Shown here: positions 7,876-16,532 of the stretch, piece by piece | Position numbering within the stretch: the first letter of the stretch is position 1 | Layout of the letters: the number at the start of each line of letters is the position of its first letter | DNA from: Flavobacteriaceae bacterium | Lineage (GTDB): Bacteria > Bacteroidota > Bacteroidia > Flavobacteriales > Flavobacteriaceae | Length of the DNA: 36,185 nucleotides | Reading direction: 5' to 3' | NCBI GenBank assembly: GCA_018608725.1 | Contig: JABAZA010000058.1 | Location: forward strand, 1 to 36,185 | Position numbers and translations under genes: made by a program | Notes under the pieces: generated by a model | Databases searched by the model: none | What the model was told of the DNA's origin: nothing | The model's input: only the letters and a program-made list of their open reading frames with translations

Positions 7876-8358
7876 ATGAAAAAATTAGTATCATTATTAT
7901 CAGCTCTATTAGTTATGTCTTGTGTCATCGAAGAAGGAATTGACGGCAGGGATGGCAGAGATGGAGGACTGATTGTATCTAGTGCATTTGAAATTGTAGT
8001 GGATTTTAATGCTCAAAATAACTATCAGATTATAGAACCCTATGGATTTGACGTTTTTGAATATGACGTTACTTTAGTTTATGTTTTATGGGAAATAGAT
8101 AATGGACAAGAGGTTTGGAGATTATTACCACAAAGCACTATTTTTGGCGGAGGCGCAACACTTTCCTATAATTTTGATTTTACGCGATACGATGTTAAAC
8201 TATTTTTAGAAGGGACTGCCGATTTTGATGCTCTTGATTCTGTTTGGACTCAAAATGTTGTTTTCAGGGTTGTAGTAGTTCCAGCAGATAACCTAAGTAG
8301 TTTTAACAATCCTGAAATGACTGATTTCGATCTTTCTAACATACAACAGCGTTATTAA
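7876..8358 (+). CDS. Small lipoprotein with a collagen-like Gly-X-Y stretch
   Basis: This 160-residue exported protein has an N-terminal lipoprotein signal (MKKLVSLLSALLVMSC, acylated Cys16). A short Gly-X-Y run follows directly (GIDGRDGRDGG, residues 21-31), then a beta-rich domain containing IVSSAFEIVVDFNAQNNY, LVYVLWEI and VVFRVVVVPADN. The family is common in Flavobacteriaceae, has no known function, and is sometimes carried under a misleading enzyme name in databases. No catalytic motif is visible. It stands alone between a sigma-54-type promoter and a terminator, and is divergent from dnaK, which hints at an envelope-stress role. That role is inferred from position only. Confidence 0.8.
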   Translation: MKKLVSLLSALLVMSCVIEEGIDGRDGRDGGLIVSSAFEIVVDFNAQNNYQIIEPYGFDVFEYDVTLVYVLWEIDNGQEVWRLLPQSTIFGGGATLSYNFDFTRYDVKLFLEGTADFDALDSVWTQNVVFRVVVVPADNLSSFNNPEMTDFDLSNIQQRY

Positions 8359-8384
8359 CCCCGTAACCTTATATTTTTTACAAT

Positions 8385-8427
8385 AAGCATCTTAAAAAAA
8401 CAATGCGTTTTTAGTATGCTTTTTTTT
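8385..8427 (+). terminator. Terminator after the small lipoprotein gene
   Basis: AAGCAT (8385-8390) pairs with ATGCTT (8416-8421), and the inner TTAAAAA and TTTTTA segments extend the stem with a bulge. A T-run follows (8420-8427). The hairpin is imperfect but well placed 26 bases after the stop. Confidence 0.65.
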
Positions 8428-8511
8428 ATTCTATTTCGAGTTGTTGCACAAATAACGGAACTTATATACTTATTTAGTACTTTTACACTCTATCATAAAT
8501 TATAACCAATT

Positions 8512-9330
8512 ATGTCAGCATCAAAAAAAGAATACAAAAGAGTGACTGTCAAATCGTTAGTCGAAATGAAGTCCTTGGGTGAAAAAATATCCATGCTTAC
8601 AGCCTATGATTATACCATGGCTAAAATTGTAGATGGCGCAGGTATTGATGTTATTTTGGTAGGCGATTCTGCCAGTAATGTAATGGCAGGTCATGAAACT
8701 ACGCTTCCAATTACATTGGATCAAATGATTTACCACGCGTCTTCTGTAGTGCGTGCAATCGAACGTGCACTGGTCGTGGTTGACTTACCTTTTGGAACTT
8801 ATCAAAGTGATCCAAAAGAAGCCTTACGCTCTGCAATTCGGATCATGAAAGAAAGTGGTGGACATGCCGTAAAACTAGAAGGTGGTAAAGAAATTAAAGA
8901 CTCTATTAAAAAAATATTGAATGCCGGAATCCCTGTAATGGGACACTTAGGACTTACCCCACAATCCATCTATAAATTTGGAACGTACACGGTAAGAGCT
9001 AAAGAAGAGGAAGAAGCTTTACGTTTAATTGAAGATGCCAAACTTTTGGAACGCCTCGGATGTTTTGCTTTGGTTCTTGAAAAAATTCCAGCTGCTTTGG
9101 CAAAACAAGTTGCCGAGAGTATCAGCATCCCAGTGATTGGAATTGGAGCTGGTGGAGGTGTTGATGGACAAGTCTTAGTATTGCATGATATGCTTGGAAT
9201 GACACAAGAATTTCATCCACGATTTTTACGTCGCTATATGAATCTACACGAAGAAATGACCACAGCTATTTCTCAATACGTGGACGATGTAAAATCTTCT
9301 GAATTTCCTAATAAAAATGAACAGTATTAA
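8512..9330 (+). CDS. panB: 3-methyl-2-oxobutanoate hydroxymethyltransferase
   Basis: PanB transfers a hydroxymethyl group from methylenetetrahydrofolate to 2-oxoisovalerate, giving ketopantoate for pantothenate and CoA. The 272-residue TIM barrel is full length. Conserved segments are [36 protein letters not shown] (Mg- and substrate-binding Asp), [35 protein letters not shown] (catalytic Glu region), [21 protein letters not shown] and FHPRFLRRY. It heads a three-gene unit; the next gene begins six bases after its stop. The link between pantothenate synthesis and the two following genes is only positional. A possible -7 box (TACTTTTA, 8478-8485) lies upstream. Confidence 0.97.
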   Translation: MSASKKEYKRVTVKSLVEMKSLGEKISMLTAYDYTMAKIVDGAGIDVILVGDSASNVMAGHETTLPITLDQMIYHASSVVRAIERALVVVDLPFGTYQSDPKEALRSAIRIMKESGGHAVKLEGGKEIKDSIKKILNAGIPVMGHLGLTPQSIYKFGTYTVRAKEEEEALRLIEDAKLLERLGCFALVLEKIPAALAKQVAESISIPVIGIGAGGGVDGQVLVLHDMLGMTQEFHPRFLRRYMNLHEEMTTAISQYVDDVKSSEFPNKNEQY

Positions 9331-9335
9331 TATAG

Positions 9336-10040
9336 ATGAGTAAGATTGTTTCAAATATTGACAACCTTCAAATTCTACATGAAGACAATCATTTAATTAT
9401 TATCAATAAACGTTCTGGAGATCTTGTTCAAGGCGATAAAACTGGGGACACCCCACTCAGTGATCTTGTAAAAGGCTACATAAAAAAGAAGTATGACAAA
9501 CCAGGTGCTGTATATTTGGGAGTCACACATCGATTGGATCGTCCCACTACTGGAATTGTTGTGTTTGCAAAAACTTCCAAAGCTTTATCGAGAATGAATG
9601 CATTGTTTTTAAACAAAAAAATTGATAAAACCTACTGGGCAATTGTCAAAAACAAGCCTGCAAAATCAAAAGACACACTGATTCATTGGCTTAAAAAGAA
9701 CCCAAAAAACAATAAATCAAAAGCATACACAAAAGAAGTGGATCAAAGTAAAGAAGCGGTTCTACATTTCGATGTAATTCACAGCTTAGATCGCTACCAC
9801 CTTCTGGAAATAAACCTTGAAACTGGCAGACACCACCAAATAAGAAGTCAACTATCTACCATAGGAAGTCCTATTAAAGGCGATTTAAAATATGGATTTG
9901 ACCGAAGTAACTCGGATGGAAGTATCCACTTGCATGCACGAAATATTTCATTTATTCACCCTGTAAATAAGCAATTGATAAACGTTAGTGCGCCCCCTCC
10001 AAACGAAGTTTTATGGAAAGAATGCATTAAACATGTTTAG
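9336..10040 (+). CDS. RluA-family RNA pseudouridine synthase
   Basis: This 234-residue enzyme isomerises uridine to pseudouridine in structured RNA. The catalytic motif THRLDRPTTGIVVFAKTSKA carries the essential Asp68. The second conserved block, LLEINLETGRHHQIRSQLSTIG followed by GDLKYG, is also typical of RluA/RluC/RluD. No S4 domain is present at the N-terminus, so it resembles the short, single-domain RluA type. The position it modifies in rRNA or tRNA cannot be told from sequence. It sits tightly between panB and an aldehyde dehydrogenase (gaps of five and three bases), which implies one transcript. Confidence 0.93.
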   Translation: MSKIVSNIDNLQILHEDNHLIIINKRSGDLVQGDKTGDTPLSDLVKGYIKKKYDKPGAVYLGVTHRLDRPTTGIVVFAKTSKALSRMNALFLNKKIDKTYWAIVKNKPAKSKDTLIHWLKKNPKNNKSKAYTKEVDQSKEAVLHFDVIHSLDRYHLLEINLETGRHHQIRSQLSTIGSPIKGDLKYGFDRSNSDGSIHLHARNISFIHPVNKQLINVSAPPPNEVLWKECIKHV

Positions 10041-10043
10041 ACT

Positions 10044-11420
10044 ATGGAAGCAAAGTTAATTTTAGAAACTCAGAAACAGTATTTTCTAACTCGTGCAACT
10101 CGTGATGTGAATGCACTTAAGAATTTACTCGTTAAACTACGCAAAGAAATTATTTCCAGAGAAGAGGCTATTTACGAAGCGCTTTACAAGGATTTTAAAA
10201 AATCTAAATTTGAAGCCTATTTAAGTGAAGTTGGTATTATCATTTCAGAAATTGACGCTACTTTAAAACATATTGACTCTTGGTCGAAGCCGAAAAGAGT
10301 AAGAGCATCAGGACTCAACTTTCCTTCTAAAGACTATATTTATAGTGAGCCTTATGGGACTGTACTGATTATTGCACCATGGAACTACCCGTTTCAGTTG
10401 GCGGTTGCTCCTCTTATTGCTGCCATTGCTGCAGGCAATACGGTTGTTCTAAAACCGAGTGAACACACAAGCCATACCTCGCAGTTATTAGAAGACCTTC
10501 TAAGCACTGTGTTTACCCCTGAACATGTTAAGGTTGTTCAAGGTGGGGTACCAGAAACGACTTTACTTTTAAAGGAACGCTGGGATTACATTTTTTTCAC
10601 TGGAAGTGTCGCGGTTGGAAAAATTGTAGCCAAAGCAGCAGCCCCGTTTTTAACGCCAGTAACTCTCGAATTAGGTGGAAAAAACCCTTGTATCATTGAC
10701 GCTACCATGCATACGCAATTAGTTGCAAAACGATTGGTATGGGGTAAATTTGTCAATGCAGGTCAAACTTGTATTGCACCTGATTATTTATTGGTACATA
10801 ACTCGATAAAAACACAATTAATTCATGATTTAAAGTCTGAAATCACAAAAGCTTACGGCACAAACCCGCAAACATCTGAAGACTATCCTCGAATCGTTAA
10901 TTCCGCCCACTTATCAAGGTTGATTGCTATGCTTAAGGACTCTGAAGTTATTTTTGGTGGCACATACGATGCCTCAGATTCCTACCTCGCTCCTACACTA
11001 ATTAACGAACCTTCAATGGATTCGGAAGTGATGAAAGGTGAAATATTTGGTCCTATCCTGCCTATTTTGAGTTATGAAACTGAAAATGACATCCAATCCA
11101 TCTTAAGCCATTATGACAAACCTCTTGGGTTTTATGTCTTTTCATCTGACTCCTCTTTCTACAAAAAAATGATTGAAACCTATAGCTTTGGTGGAGGTAC
11201 AATAAACGATACAATGATTCATTTTGGAAACTCTAAATTACCCTTTGGAGGGGTCGGAGAAAGTGGTATTGGAACCTATCACGGAAAGCTTGGATTTGAT
11301 ACATTTTCACACAAAAAAGGGATTGTTATTAAAGCAAATTGGCTAGACATTCCGCTGCGTTATGCCCCTTACACAAACAAACTTAAAAATCTGAAACGAC
11401 TCTTTAAATTCTTCAGCTAA
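10044..11420 (+). CDS. NAD(P)-dependent aldehyde dehydrogenase, class 3-like
   Basis: This 458-residue enzyme oxidises aldehydes to acids. It is shorter than the usual 500-residue ALDH and matches the class 3 / AlkH / coniferyl-aldehyde group. Visible landmarks are IIAPWNYPFQLAVAPLIAAI (residues 109-128, substrate and cofactor channel), VVLKPSEHT, FFTGSVAVGKIVAKAA (NAD-binding turn), LELGGKNPCI with general-base Glu209, and FVNAGQTCIAPDY with catalytic Cys243. The C-terminal LPFGGVGESGIGTYHGKLGFDTFSH is also typical. There is no membrane anchor. Natural substrates may be medium or long-chain aldehydes, but this is inferred from the family. It is the last gene of the panB unit. Confidence 0.92.
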   Translation: MEAKLILETQKQYFLTRATRDVNALKNLLVKLRKEIISREEAIYEALYKDFKKSKFEAYLSEVGIIISEIDATLKHIDSWSKPKRVRASGLNFPSKDYIYSEPYGTVLIIAPWNYPFQLAVAPLIAAIAAGNTVVLKPSEHTSHTSQLLEDLLSTVFTPEHVKVVQGGVPETTLLLKERWDYIFFTGSVAVGKIVAKAAAPFLTPVTLELGGKNPCIIDATMHTQLVAKRLVWGKFVNAGQTCIAPDYLLVHNSIKTQLIHDLKSEITKAYGTNPQTSEDYPRIVNSAHLSRLIAMLKDSEVIFGGTYDASDSYLAPTLINEPSMDSEVMKGEIFGPILPILSYETENDIQSILSHYDKPLGFYVFSSDSSFYKKMIETYSFGGGTINDTMIHFGNSKLPFGGVGESGIGTYHGKLGFDTFSHKKGIVIKANWLDIPLRYAPYTNKLKNLKRLFKFFS

Positions 11421-11469
11421 AAGGCATTAAATCAACATATTTATCGCCATAGTTTTTTCTTATAGTTAA

Positions 11470-11508
11470 TTTATAAAAACTTGATAACCATATATTTAAG
11501 TTTATAAA
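11470..11508. terminator. Possible hairpin between the aldehyde dehydrogenase and comM genes
   Basis: TTTATAAAAACTT (11470-11482) can pair with AAGTTTATAAA (11498-11508), with a two-base bulge, between two convergent genes. The stem is AT-rich and lacks a clear U-run, so a terminator role is uncertain. Confidence 0.3.
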
Positions 11509-11536
11509 TCAAATCTTTAGTTTAATATATAAGATA

Positions 11537-13074
11537 TTACCCCAACCACCCTTCACGATCTAAGCTTCTATACTGAATAGCCTCACTAATATGGGAACTT
11601 TCTATTGAAATTTTGTCTTCTAAATCGGCAATTGTTCTGGCTACTTTTAGGATACGATCGTAGGCACGGGCTGATAAATTTAAACGTTCCATTGCGGTTT
11701 TCAAAAGCTGCATCGATGAGGCATCGAGTTTGCAGTATTTTCTAATTTGTTTGGTATTCATTTGTGCGTTGTAATGCACAACCTCCGAATCTTCAAAGCG
11801 TTTGGTTTGAACTGCGCGTGCTTTGGTAACCCGTTTTCTAATATTCACAGAAGACTCTCCTTTACGCTCGTCCGATAATTTTTCAAAAGGAACAGGTGTC
11901 ACCTCAATATGAATATCAATACGATCCAATAATGGTCCCGAAATTTTACCCAAATAACGCTGCATCTCTGTTGCAGAAGACATCATTGGTGCATTTGGAT
12001 CATTGAAATATCCACTTGGACTGGGATTCATACTGGCTACCAACATAAAACTACTGGGATAAGTGACTGTAAACTTAGCACGTGAAATTGTAACCTCTCT
12101 ATCTTCTAAAGGCTGTCGCATCACTTCTAAGACTTCCCGTTTAAACTCGGGCAATTCATCTAAAAACAATACGCCATTATGAGACAATGAAATCTCTCCT
12201 GGTTGCGGATAACTCCCCCCCCTACGAGCGCAACGTTTGATATGGTGTGATGTGGAGATCGAAATGGGCGTTGTGCAATCAACCCTTTTTGAGCACCAAT
12301 ACGTCCGACTACCGAGTGTATTTTGGTGGTTTCCAAAGCTTCATGTAAAGTCATCGGAGGTAATATGGAAGGTAAGCGTTTAGCGAGCATGGTTTTTCCA
12401 GCTCCTGGCGGACCAATTAAGATGATATTATGCCCTCCCGAAGCAGCAATTTCCATACAACGTTTGATGCTCTCCTGGCCTTTGACATCTGAAAAATCAA
12501 ATTCGGGATGATCTAGGCTTTTTTGAAACTCAGCACGGGTATCCACAATGGTTTGTTCTAAGGGGGTGTTGTTATCAAAACAATCGATTACTTCGGAGAT
12601 GTGCTCTACTCCATACACCTTTAAACCACTCACAATGGCGGCTTCTTTGGCGTTTTCTTTCGGCAAGATAAATCCCTCAAAACCTTCTTCTAAGGCTTTA
12701 ATTGCAATGGGCAGTGCGCCTTTAATGGATTGCACCGTTCCATCCAAGGAAAGCTCTCCCATGATGATATAGCGTTCGATATGCATCTCTTTGATTTGAT
12801 TGGAAGCGGCCAGAATTCCCATTGCTAAGGGCAAGTCATAGGCAGAGCCTTCTTTGCGCATATCGGCAGGCGACATATTAATAATAAGTTTTTTACCGGG
12901 AATTTTATAACCATTATTTTGAAGGGCTGCTGCAATCCGAAAATTACTTTCTTTAATGGCGTTATCTGGTAATCCGACCAAATGGTAACCGATGCCATAA
13001 TCGACATTTACTTCGATTGTGATGGTGTGTGCTTCCACACCAAAAACGGCACTTCCGTAGATTTTTTTGAGCAT
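11537..13074 (-). pseudogene. comM: YifB/ComM family AAA ATPase, frameshifted
   Basis: ComM/YifB proteins are about 510 residues with an N-terminal S5-like domain and a Mg-chelatase-like AAA+ core. ComM is a hexameric branch-migration helicase that helps integrate DNA in natural transformation. Here the N-terminal part (13074 to about 12215) carries Walker A, LIGPPGAGKTMLAKRLPSIL, and reads to [17 protein letters not shown]. The rest (to 11537) continues in another frame with [24 protein letters not shown] (Walker B) and the arginine-finger region. The break lies in eight G on the minus strand (12215-12222). Nine would restore one 512-residue protein. Possible causes are a true mutation, phase variation, slippage or a sequencing error. 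Both halves are otherwise intact, so the change is recent or artefactual. Confidence 0.88.
12215..12222 (-). repeat. G8 homopolymer at the comM frameshift
   Basis: Eight C on the plus strand (G on the minus) encode part of the conserved VGGGS motif. The family needs GGG GGG GGN here, so one base is missing. This is a notably long G/C run in an AT-rich genome and a classic slippage site. Confidence 0.85.
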
Positions 13075-13203
13075 ATTAGTAAATTTGAGAATTTAAATCT
13101 ACTAAATATTACGGAATAATAAAACAAGAAACAGGTTTTAAGTTGTGTTAGAATATACACTCCAACAAACAAAAAACCTTTATTTCTGAGAAGAATTTGG
13201 ATG

Positions 13204-14121
13204 TTAAAACTTCAATTTCTCATGTTTATCCCACAGACCCCAGTAGGCACCAACATCCCCTTCGGCACCAACTTTCCAAGACTCATCAAAAGAGGAGAAA
13301 TAGAAATTAGGAATGTCATTTTCTTTTGTCCATCGCATGGTGTCAATAAAGTATTTCATTGCAGCTTTTTTGCTCGCAATTGCACCTCTCAAGCCCCCAC
13401 CTTGACTTGGCCAGCCTGTTTCTGTAATGATAATAGGTTTGCCTTGTGCTGAATCTACGACTTCTCCATACATAGCTTGCATGTGACCTAATGAATAGTC
13501 TATAGGACACCCTTCCCAATAAGGATATAAATTGGCTAATATAATATCTGAGTGCTCTACAATAATTGGATGACGAGAAAACTCATAGTAAGCATCTACA
13601 TATCCTATTGGAATATTTAGTCCTGCTAAGGCTTCTTTTACACGTTTCATATAACCTATCAATTCTTCTAAGGTTAAATCGTCGCGGTACAAAACTTCAT
13701 TACCTACAGCAGCTACATCTACATGTCCTGCTTTTGCTAATGCAATTAGACCTTCAATTTCTTTTTCGTTCTCTTCTTTATCATCACCAAGCCATGCTCC
13801 GACTAATGTTCTTAAACCATGCTTTTTGGCTGCTACAGGCACGAATTCATTGCCTTCTGTACATGAAAATGAACGAATAGCACCTACATAAGGTTTTAAA
13901 ATCTTAACACGACGCTCAACTTGAGCCATACTAATATCATCTCCAGGCTTTTGACCATCTTCGTACATACTAAAACAAATACCGTGTAAACCATCTTGTA
14001 TGGTTTTACGCCATAAGTTTTTTAGATCTTCTAACGTGTCTTGAGATACATCTATTCCTTTAGTAGAAATCTGACTGTAATCTTTTTTAGGTTTGTAATA
14101 AGATTCTTCTCTAAATGACAT
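13204..14121 (-). CDS. Cytoplasmic GH17 beta-1,3-glucanase/glucosidase
   Basis: This 305-residue GH17 enzyme acts on beta-1,3-glucan chains. It has no signal peptide, so it should work in the cytoplasm on imported laminarin oligosaccharides. The acid/base Glu142 lies in VAAVGNEVLYR and the nucleophile Glu234 in IIITETGWPSQGG. RSFSCTEGNEF, VGAWLGDD, YVDAYYEF and FYFSSFDESWK are further family blocks. It is a close paralogue of the C-terminal domain of the upstream MFS fusion (same blocks in the same order), implying tandem duplication. It is the last gene of the downstream laminarin unit, 18 bases after the fusion gene. Exo- or endo-action and chain-length preference cannot be read from the sequence. 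Confidence 0.9.
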   Translation of the reverse strand: MSFREESYYKPKKDYSQISTKGIDVSQDTLEDLKNLWRKTIQDGLHGICFSMYEDGQKPGDDISMAQVERRVKILKPYVGAIRSFSCTEGNEFVPVAAKKHGLRTLVGAWLGDDKEENEKEIEGLIALAKAGHVDVAAVGNEVLYRDDLTLEELIGYMKRVKEALAGLNIPIGYVDAYYEFSRHPIIVEHSDIILANLYPYWEGCPIDYSLGHMQAMYGEVVDSAQGKPIIITETGWPSQGGGLRGAIASKKAAMKYFIDTMRWTKENDIPNFYFSSFDESWKVGAEGDVGAYWGLWDKHEKLKF

Positions 14122-14139
14122 AATCTTGAGTTTTTATTG

Positions 14140-16482
14140 TTATTGAAATTTTAATTGCTCGTTTTTATCCCAAAGACCCCAATGTGCGCCAACATCGCCT
14201 TCGTGATGCACCTTACACGATTCATCAAATGAGGAGAAATAAAACATTGGTACTTTATTTTGTTGTGCCCAATTGACTGTATTTATAAAGTATTTCATCG
14301 CATTATTTTCTGAAGGGTATGCAGCATTCGTAGGGTTGCCTTGACTTGGCCAACCTGTTTCTGTAATTATAACAGGCTTCCCGTCAGATACTTTTTGTAT
14401 AACCGCATACATTTGCTTTAAATACGTTGCCGATTGATCAATGCTACAACCTTCCCAAAATGGGTAACAGTTTACTAACAAAACATCGCATACTTCAATA
14501 AGCTTCGGACGTTCTACAAATTGGTAATAGGCATCCACGTATCCCACAGGAATTCCAGGCAATGCTTTTTTTACTCTATTAATGTATGCAATCAGATTTT
14601 CCTCGCTGAGTTCTCCACGCATTAAGGTTTCATTTCCAACAACTGCAATATCTACTAAACCAGATTTTACGAGCTTTATCAGTGCTATAATCTCTTTTTC
14701 GTTTTGATTTTTATCATCACCAATCCAAGCACCAACCATCGTTTTTAATCCTTTTGCTTTAGCAATTTTAGGCGTATGTTGGTTGCCCTCTGTACATGAG
14801 AAAGATCGTACCCACTTGGTATAAGGTGCAATGACCTCCATCCGTTTACTGATTTGAGACTGAGATAATTGATCTCCAATATTTTGCCCTTCTAAATACG
14901 GACTAAAACACAACCCGTGAAGACCATTACTCAATGTGTTTGAAAAAAGGGTTTTAATTTCTGCATCTGATTTGGAGGTGAAATCAGTATCGGTATCTAA
15001 ACCTACATTAAGACCTAGATTAGAAAATTCGAGAAGTTTATTTTCTTTGTAATATGTGTTTAACTTTTTAGGTTGTGCTTTACGGTTATCTAATGCTGTT
15101 CGGATTTCATTAGCGCGTTCTTCATCGATACTATAATCTTTCATGATATACATCGCGAAAAGTGTACCTACCATTGGGAAAAAACAAAAGAAAGCGTGTA
15201 ATCCGTTAACTGCTTCTTGCTGATCTAGGGTTGATAAATCTGAATTAAAACCAACAAGCCATATGATTACACCACTTAAGGCTCCAGCGATTGCATAACC
15301 AACTTTTACCATCCACCAATAAATTGCTCCAAAGGTTCCTTCTCTTCGTTTGCCTGTATTTAATTCATCTATATCAATAACATCGGCTGTCATAGACATC
15401 ATAATCGTGAACAGGCTTCCAATACCAAAAGAAAAGAAAGGGAGGGCTATGATATACATCCAAGGTTTTCCAGGGATGAATAAAAAATAGAGCATTATAT
15501 AACCAATAATTGAAATCCCCTGACAAGCCATAAACGCTTTCTTCTTCCCTATTTTTTTTGATAACCAAGAAACAATAGGGATTACAATAAATGTAGTTCC
15601 TAACGCTCCTAGACACCCAAATAATGAGACCCATATTCCCGATGCTCCTGCATCTCCATTAAATAATTTATATACAATCACAAAAAAGGTGAGTGAAGCA
15701 ACGGTATTAAAAGCATTAAAAATTAAAAACGTAGCACCGCAAAGCTTCCTAAATTCTTTAATTTTAAAAGCTTCTACAAAACTGATGTATATTTTTTTTA
15801 GACTATTGCCAATATTTGACCAGTTTAAAGGTTCGTAATCTTTATCAAGAGTTGATTCTCCTTTAATAAATAAAGCTGGGACAATAGCACAAAACGCACA
15901 AGGAATAGCAACCCATATTGCTAATTCTCTAACGGCCACTTCCGCAGATGGAAACCACTCAGGATCATACATGATTATCCAAAATAATGGTGCAATTACC
16001 CATGCCCACTGCCCTATCCATTGGGCAATAGCCATAATATTTGTACGCTCATGAAAATCATCGCTCATTTCATAGCCCATGGCAACATAAGGAACACTAA
16101 AAAAAGTGAGGCCCAAATAAAAAATGATAGACCACAAAAAGAAATACCAAAAATTAAATTGTAATGAATTTTCTTTAAATAACTGCCACATAAAAATGTA
16201 AGCAATTCCCATAATAATTCCACCTATTAATACATACTGTCGTCGTCGTCCCCATTTTGATTTAGTATTGTCGGAAACAAAACCCATGATTGGATCTGAT
16301 ATAGCATCAAATAATCTAGGAAACAGATATATCATTCCCCACATTAGTCCAGAAAACTTTAAATCTTCTACTAAGACAACCATAAATATTCCTAAAATGG
16401 CTGGAAACATTTGATTGGCAAGCATGCCTATACCAAAGGCAACTTTTTGCCCGAAAGGAACTTTTTTAGAATTAATAGACAT
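14140..16482 (-). CDS. MFS sugar transporter fused to a C-terminal GH17 domain
   Basis: One unbroken 780-residue frame joins two functions. Residues 1-450 are a GPH/MelB-type sugar:cation symporter with about 12 membrane helices; the signature DPIMGFVSDNTKSKWGRRRQ spans 63-82. After a linker (about 450-515), residues 516-780 form a GH17 domain with acid/base Glu618 (VVGNETLMR) and nucleophile Glu708 (IITETGWPSQG), so it looks catalytically complete. MFS C-termini lie in the cytoplasm, so the enzyme should hydrolyse beta-1,3-glucan oligosaccharides as they enter. The gene lies between a GH30 gene and a free GH17 gene. The fusion is not a frameshift product. Coupled import and cleavage is inferred. 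Confidence 0.92.
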   Translation of the reverse strand: MSINSKKVPFGQKVAFGIGMLANQMFPAILGIFMVVLVEDLKFSGLMWGMIYLFPRLFDAISDPIMGFVSDNTKSKWGRRRQYVLIGGIIMGIAYIFMWQLFKENSLQFNFWYFFLWSIIFYLGLTFFSVPYVAMGYEMSDDFHERTNIMAIAQWIGQWAWVIAPLFWIIMYDPEWFPSAEVAVRELAIWVAIPCAFCAIVPALFIKGESTLDKDYEPLNWSNIGNSLKKIYISFVEAFKIKEFRKLCGATFLIFNAFNTVASLTFFVIVYKLFNGDAGASGIWVSLFGCLGALGTTFIVIPIVSWLSKKIGKKKAFMACQGISIIGYIMLYFLFIPGKPWMYIIALPFFSFGIGSLFTIMMSMTADVIDIDELNTGKRREGTFGAIYWWMVKVGYAIAGALSGVIIWLVGFNSDLSTLDQQEAVNGLHAFFCFFPMVGTLFAMYIMKDYSIDEERANEIRTALDNRKAQPKKLNTYYKENKLLEFSNLGLNVGLDTDTDFTSKSDAEIKTLFSNTLSNGLHGLCFSPYLEGQNIGDQLSQSQISKRMEVIAPYTKWVRSFSCTEGNQHTPKIAKAKGLKTMVGAWIGDDKNQNEKEIIALIKLVKSGLVDIAVVGNETLMRGELSEENLIAYINRVKKALPGIPVGYVDAYYQFVERPKLIEVCDVLLVNCYPFWEGCSIDQSATYLKQMYAVIQKVSDGKPVIITETGWPSQGNPTNAAYPSENNAMKYFINTVNWAQQNKVPMFYFSSFDESCKVHHEGDVGAHWGLWDKNEQLKFQ

Positions 16483-16532
16483 AGTGGTTTGGTTTTAGTT
16501 TGTTAGAGATGTGTTTTAGTTTGTTTGTGTGT

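Noticed and set aside
11537-12187. The C-terminal comM fragment as an independent gene starting with TTG
   Set aside because: It begins in the middle of a conserved motif just before Walker B and completes the frame upstream exactly; it is the second half of one broken gene.
13130-13180. AGGTTTT/AAAACCT inverted repeat after the laminarin locus as a terminator
   Set aside because: The arms are short, AT-rich and about 34 bases apart, with no U-run in the right place.
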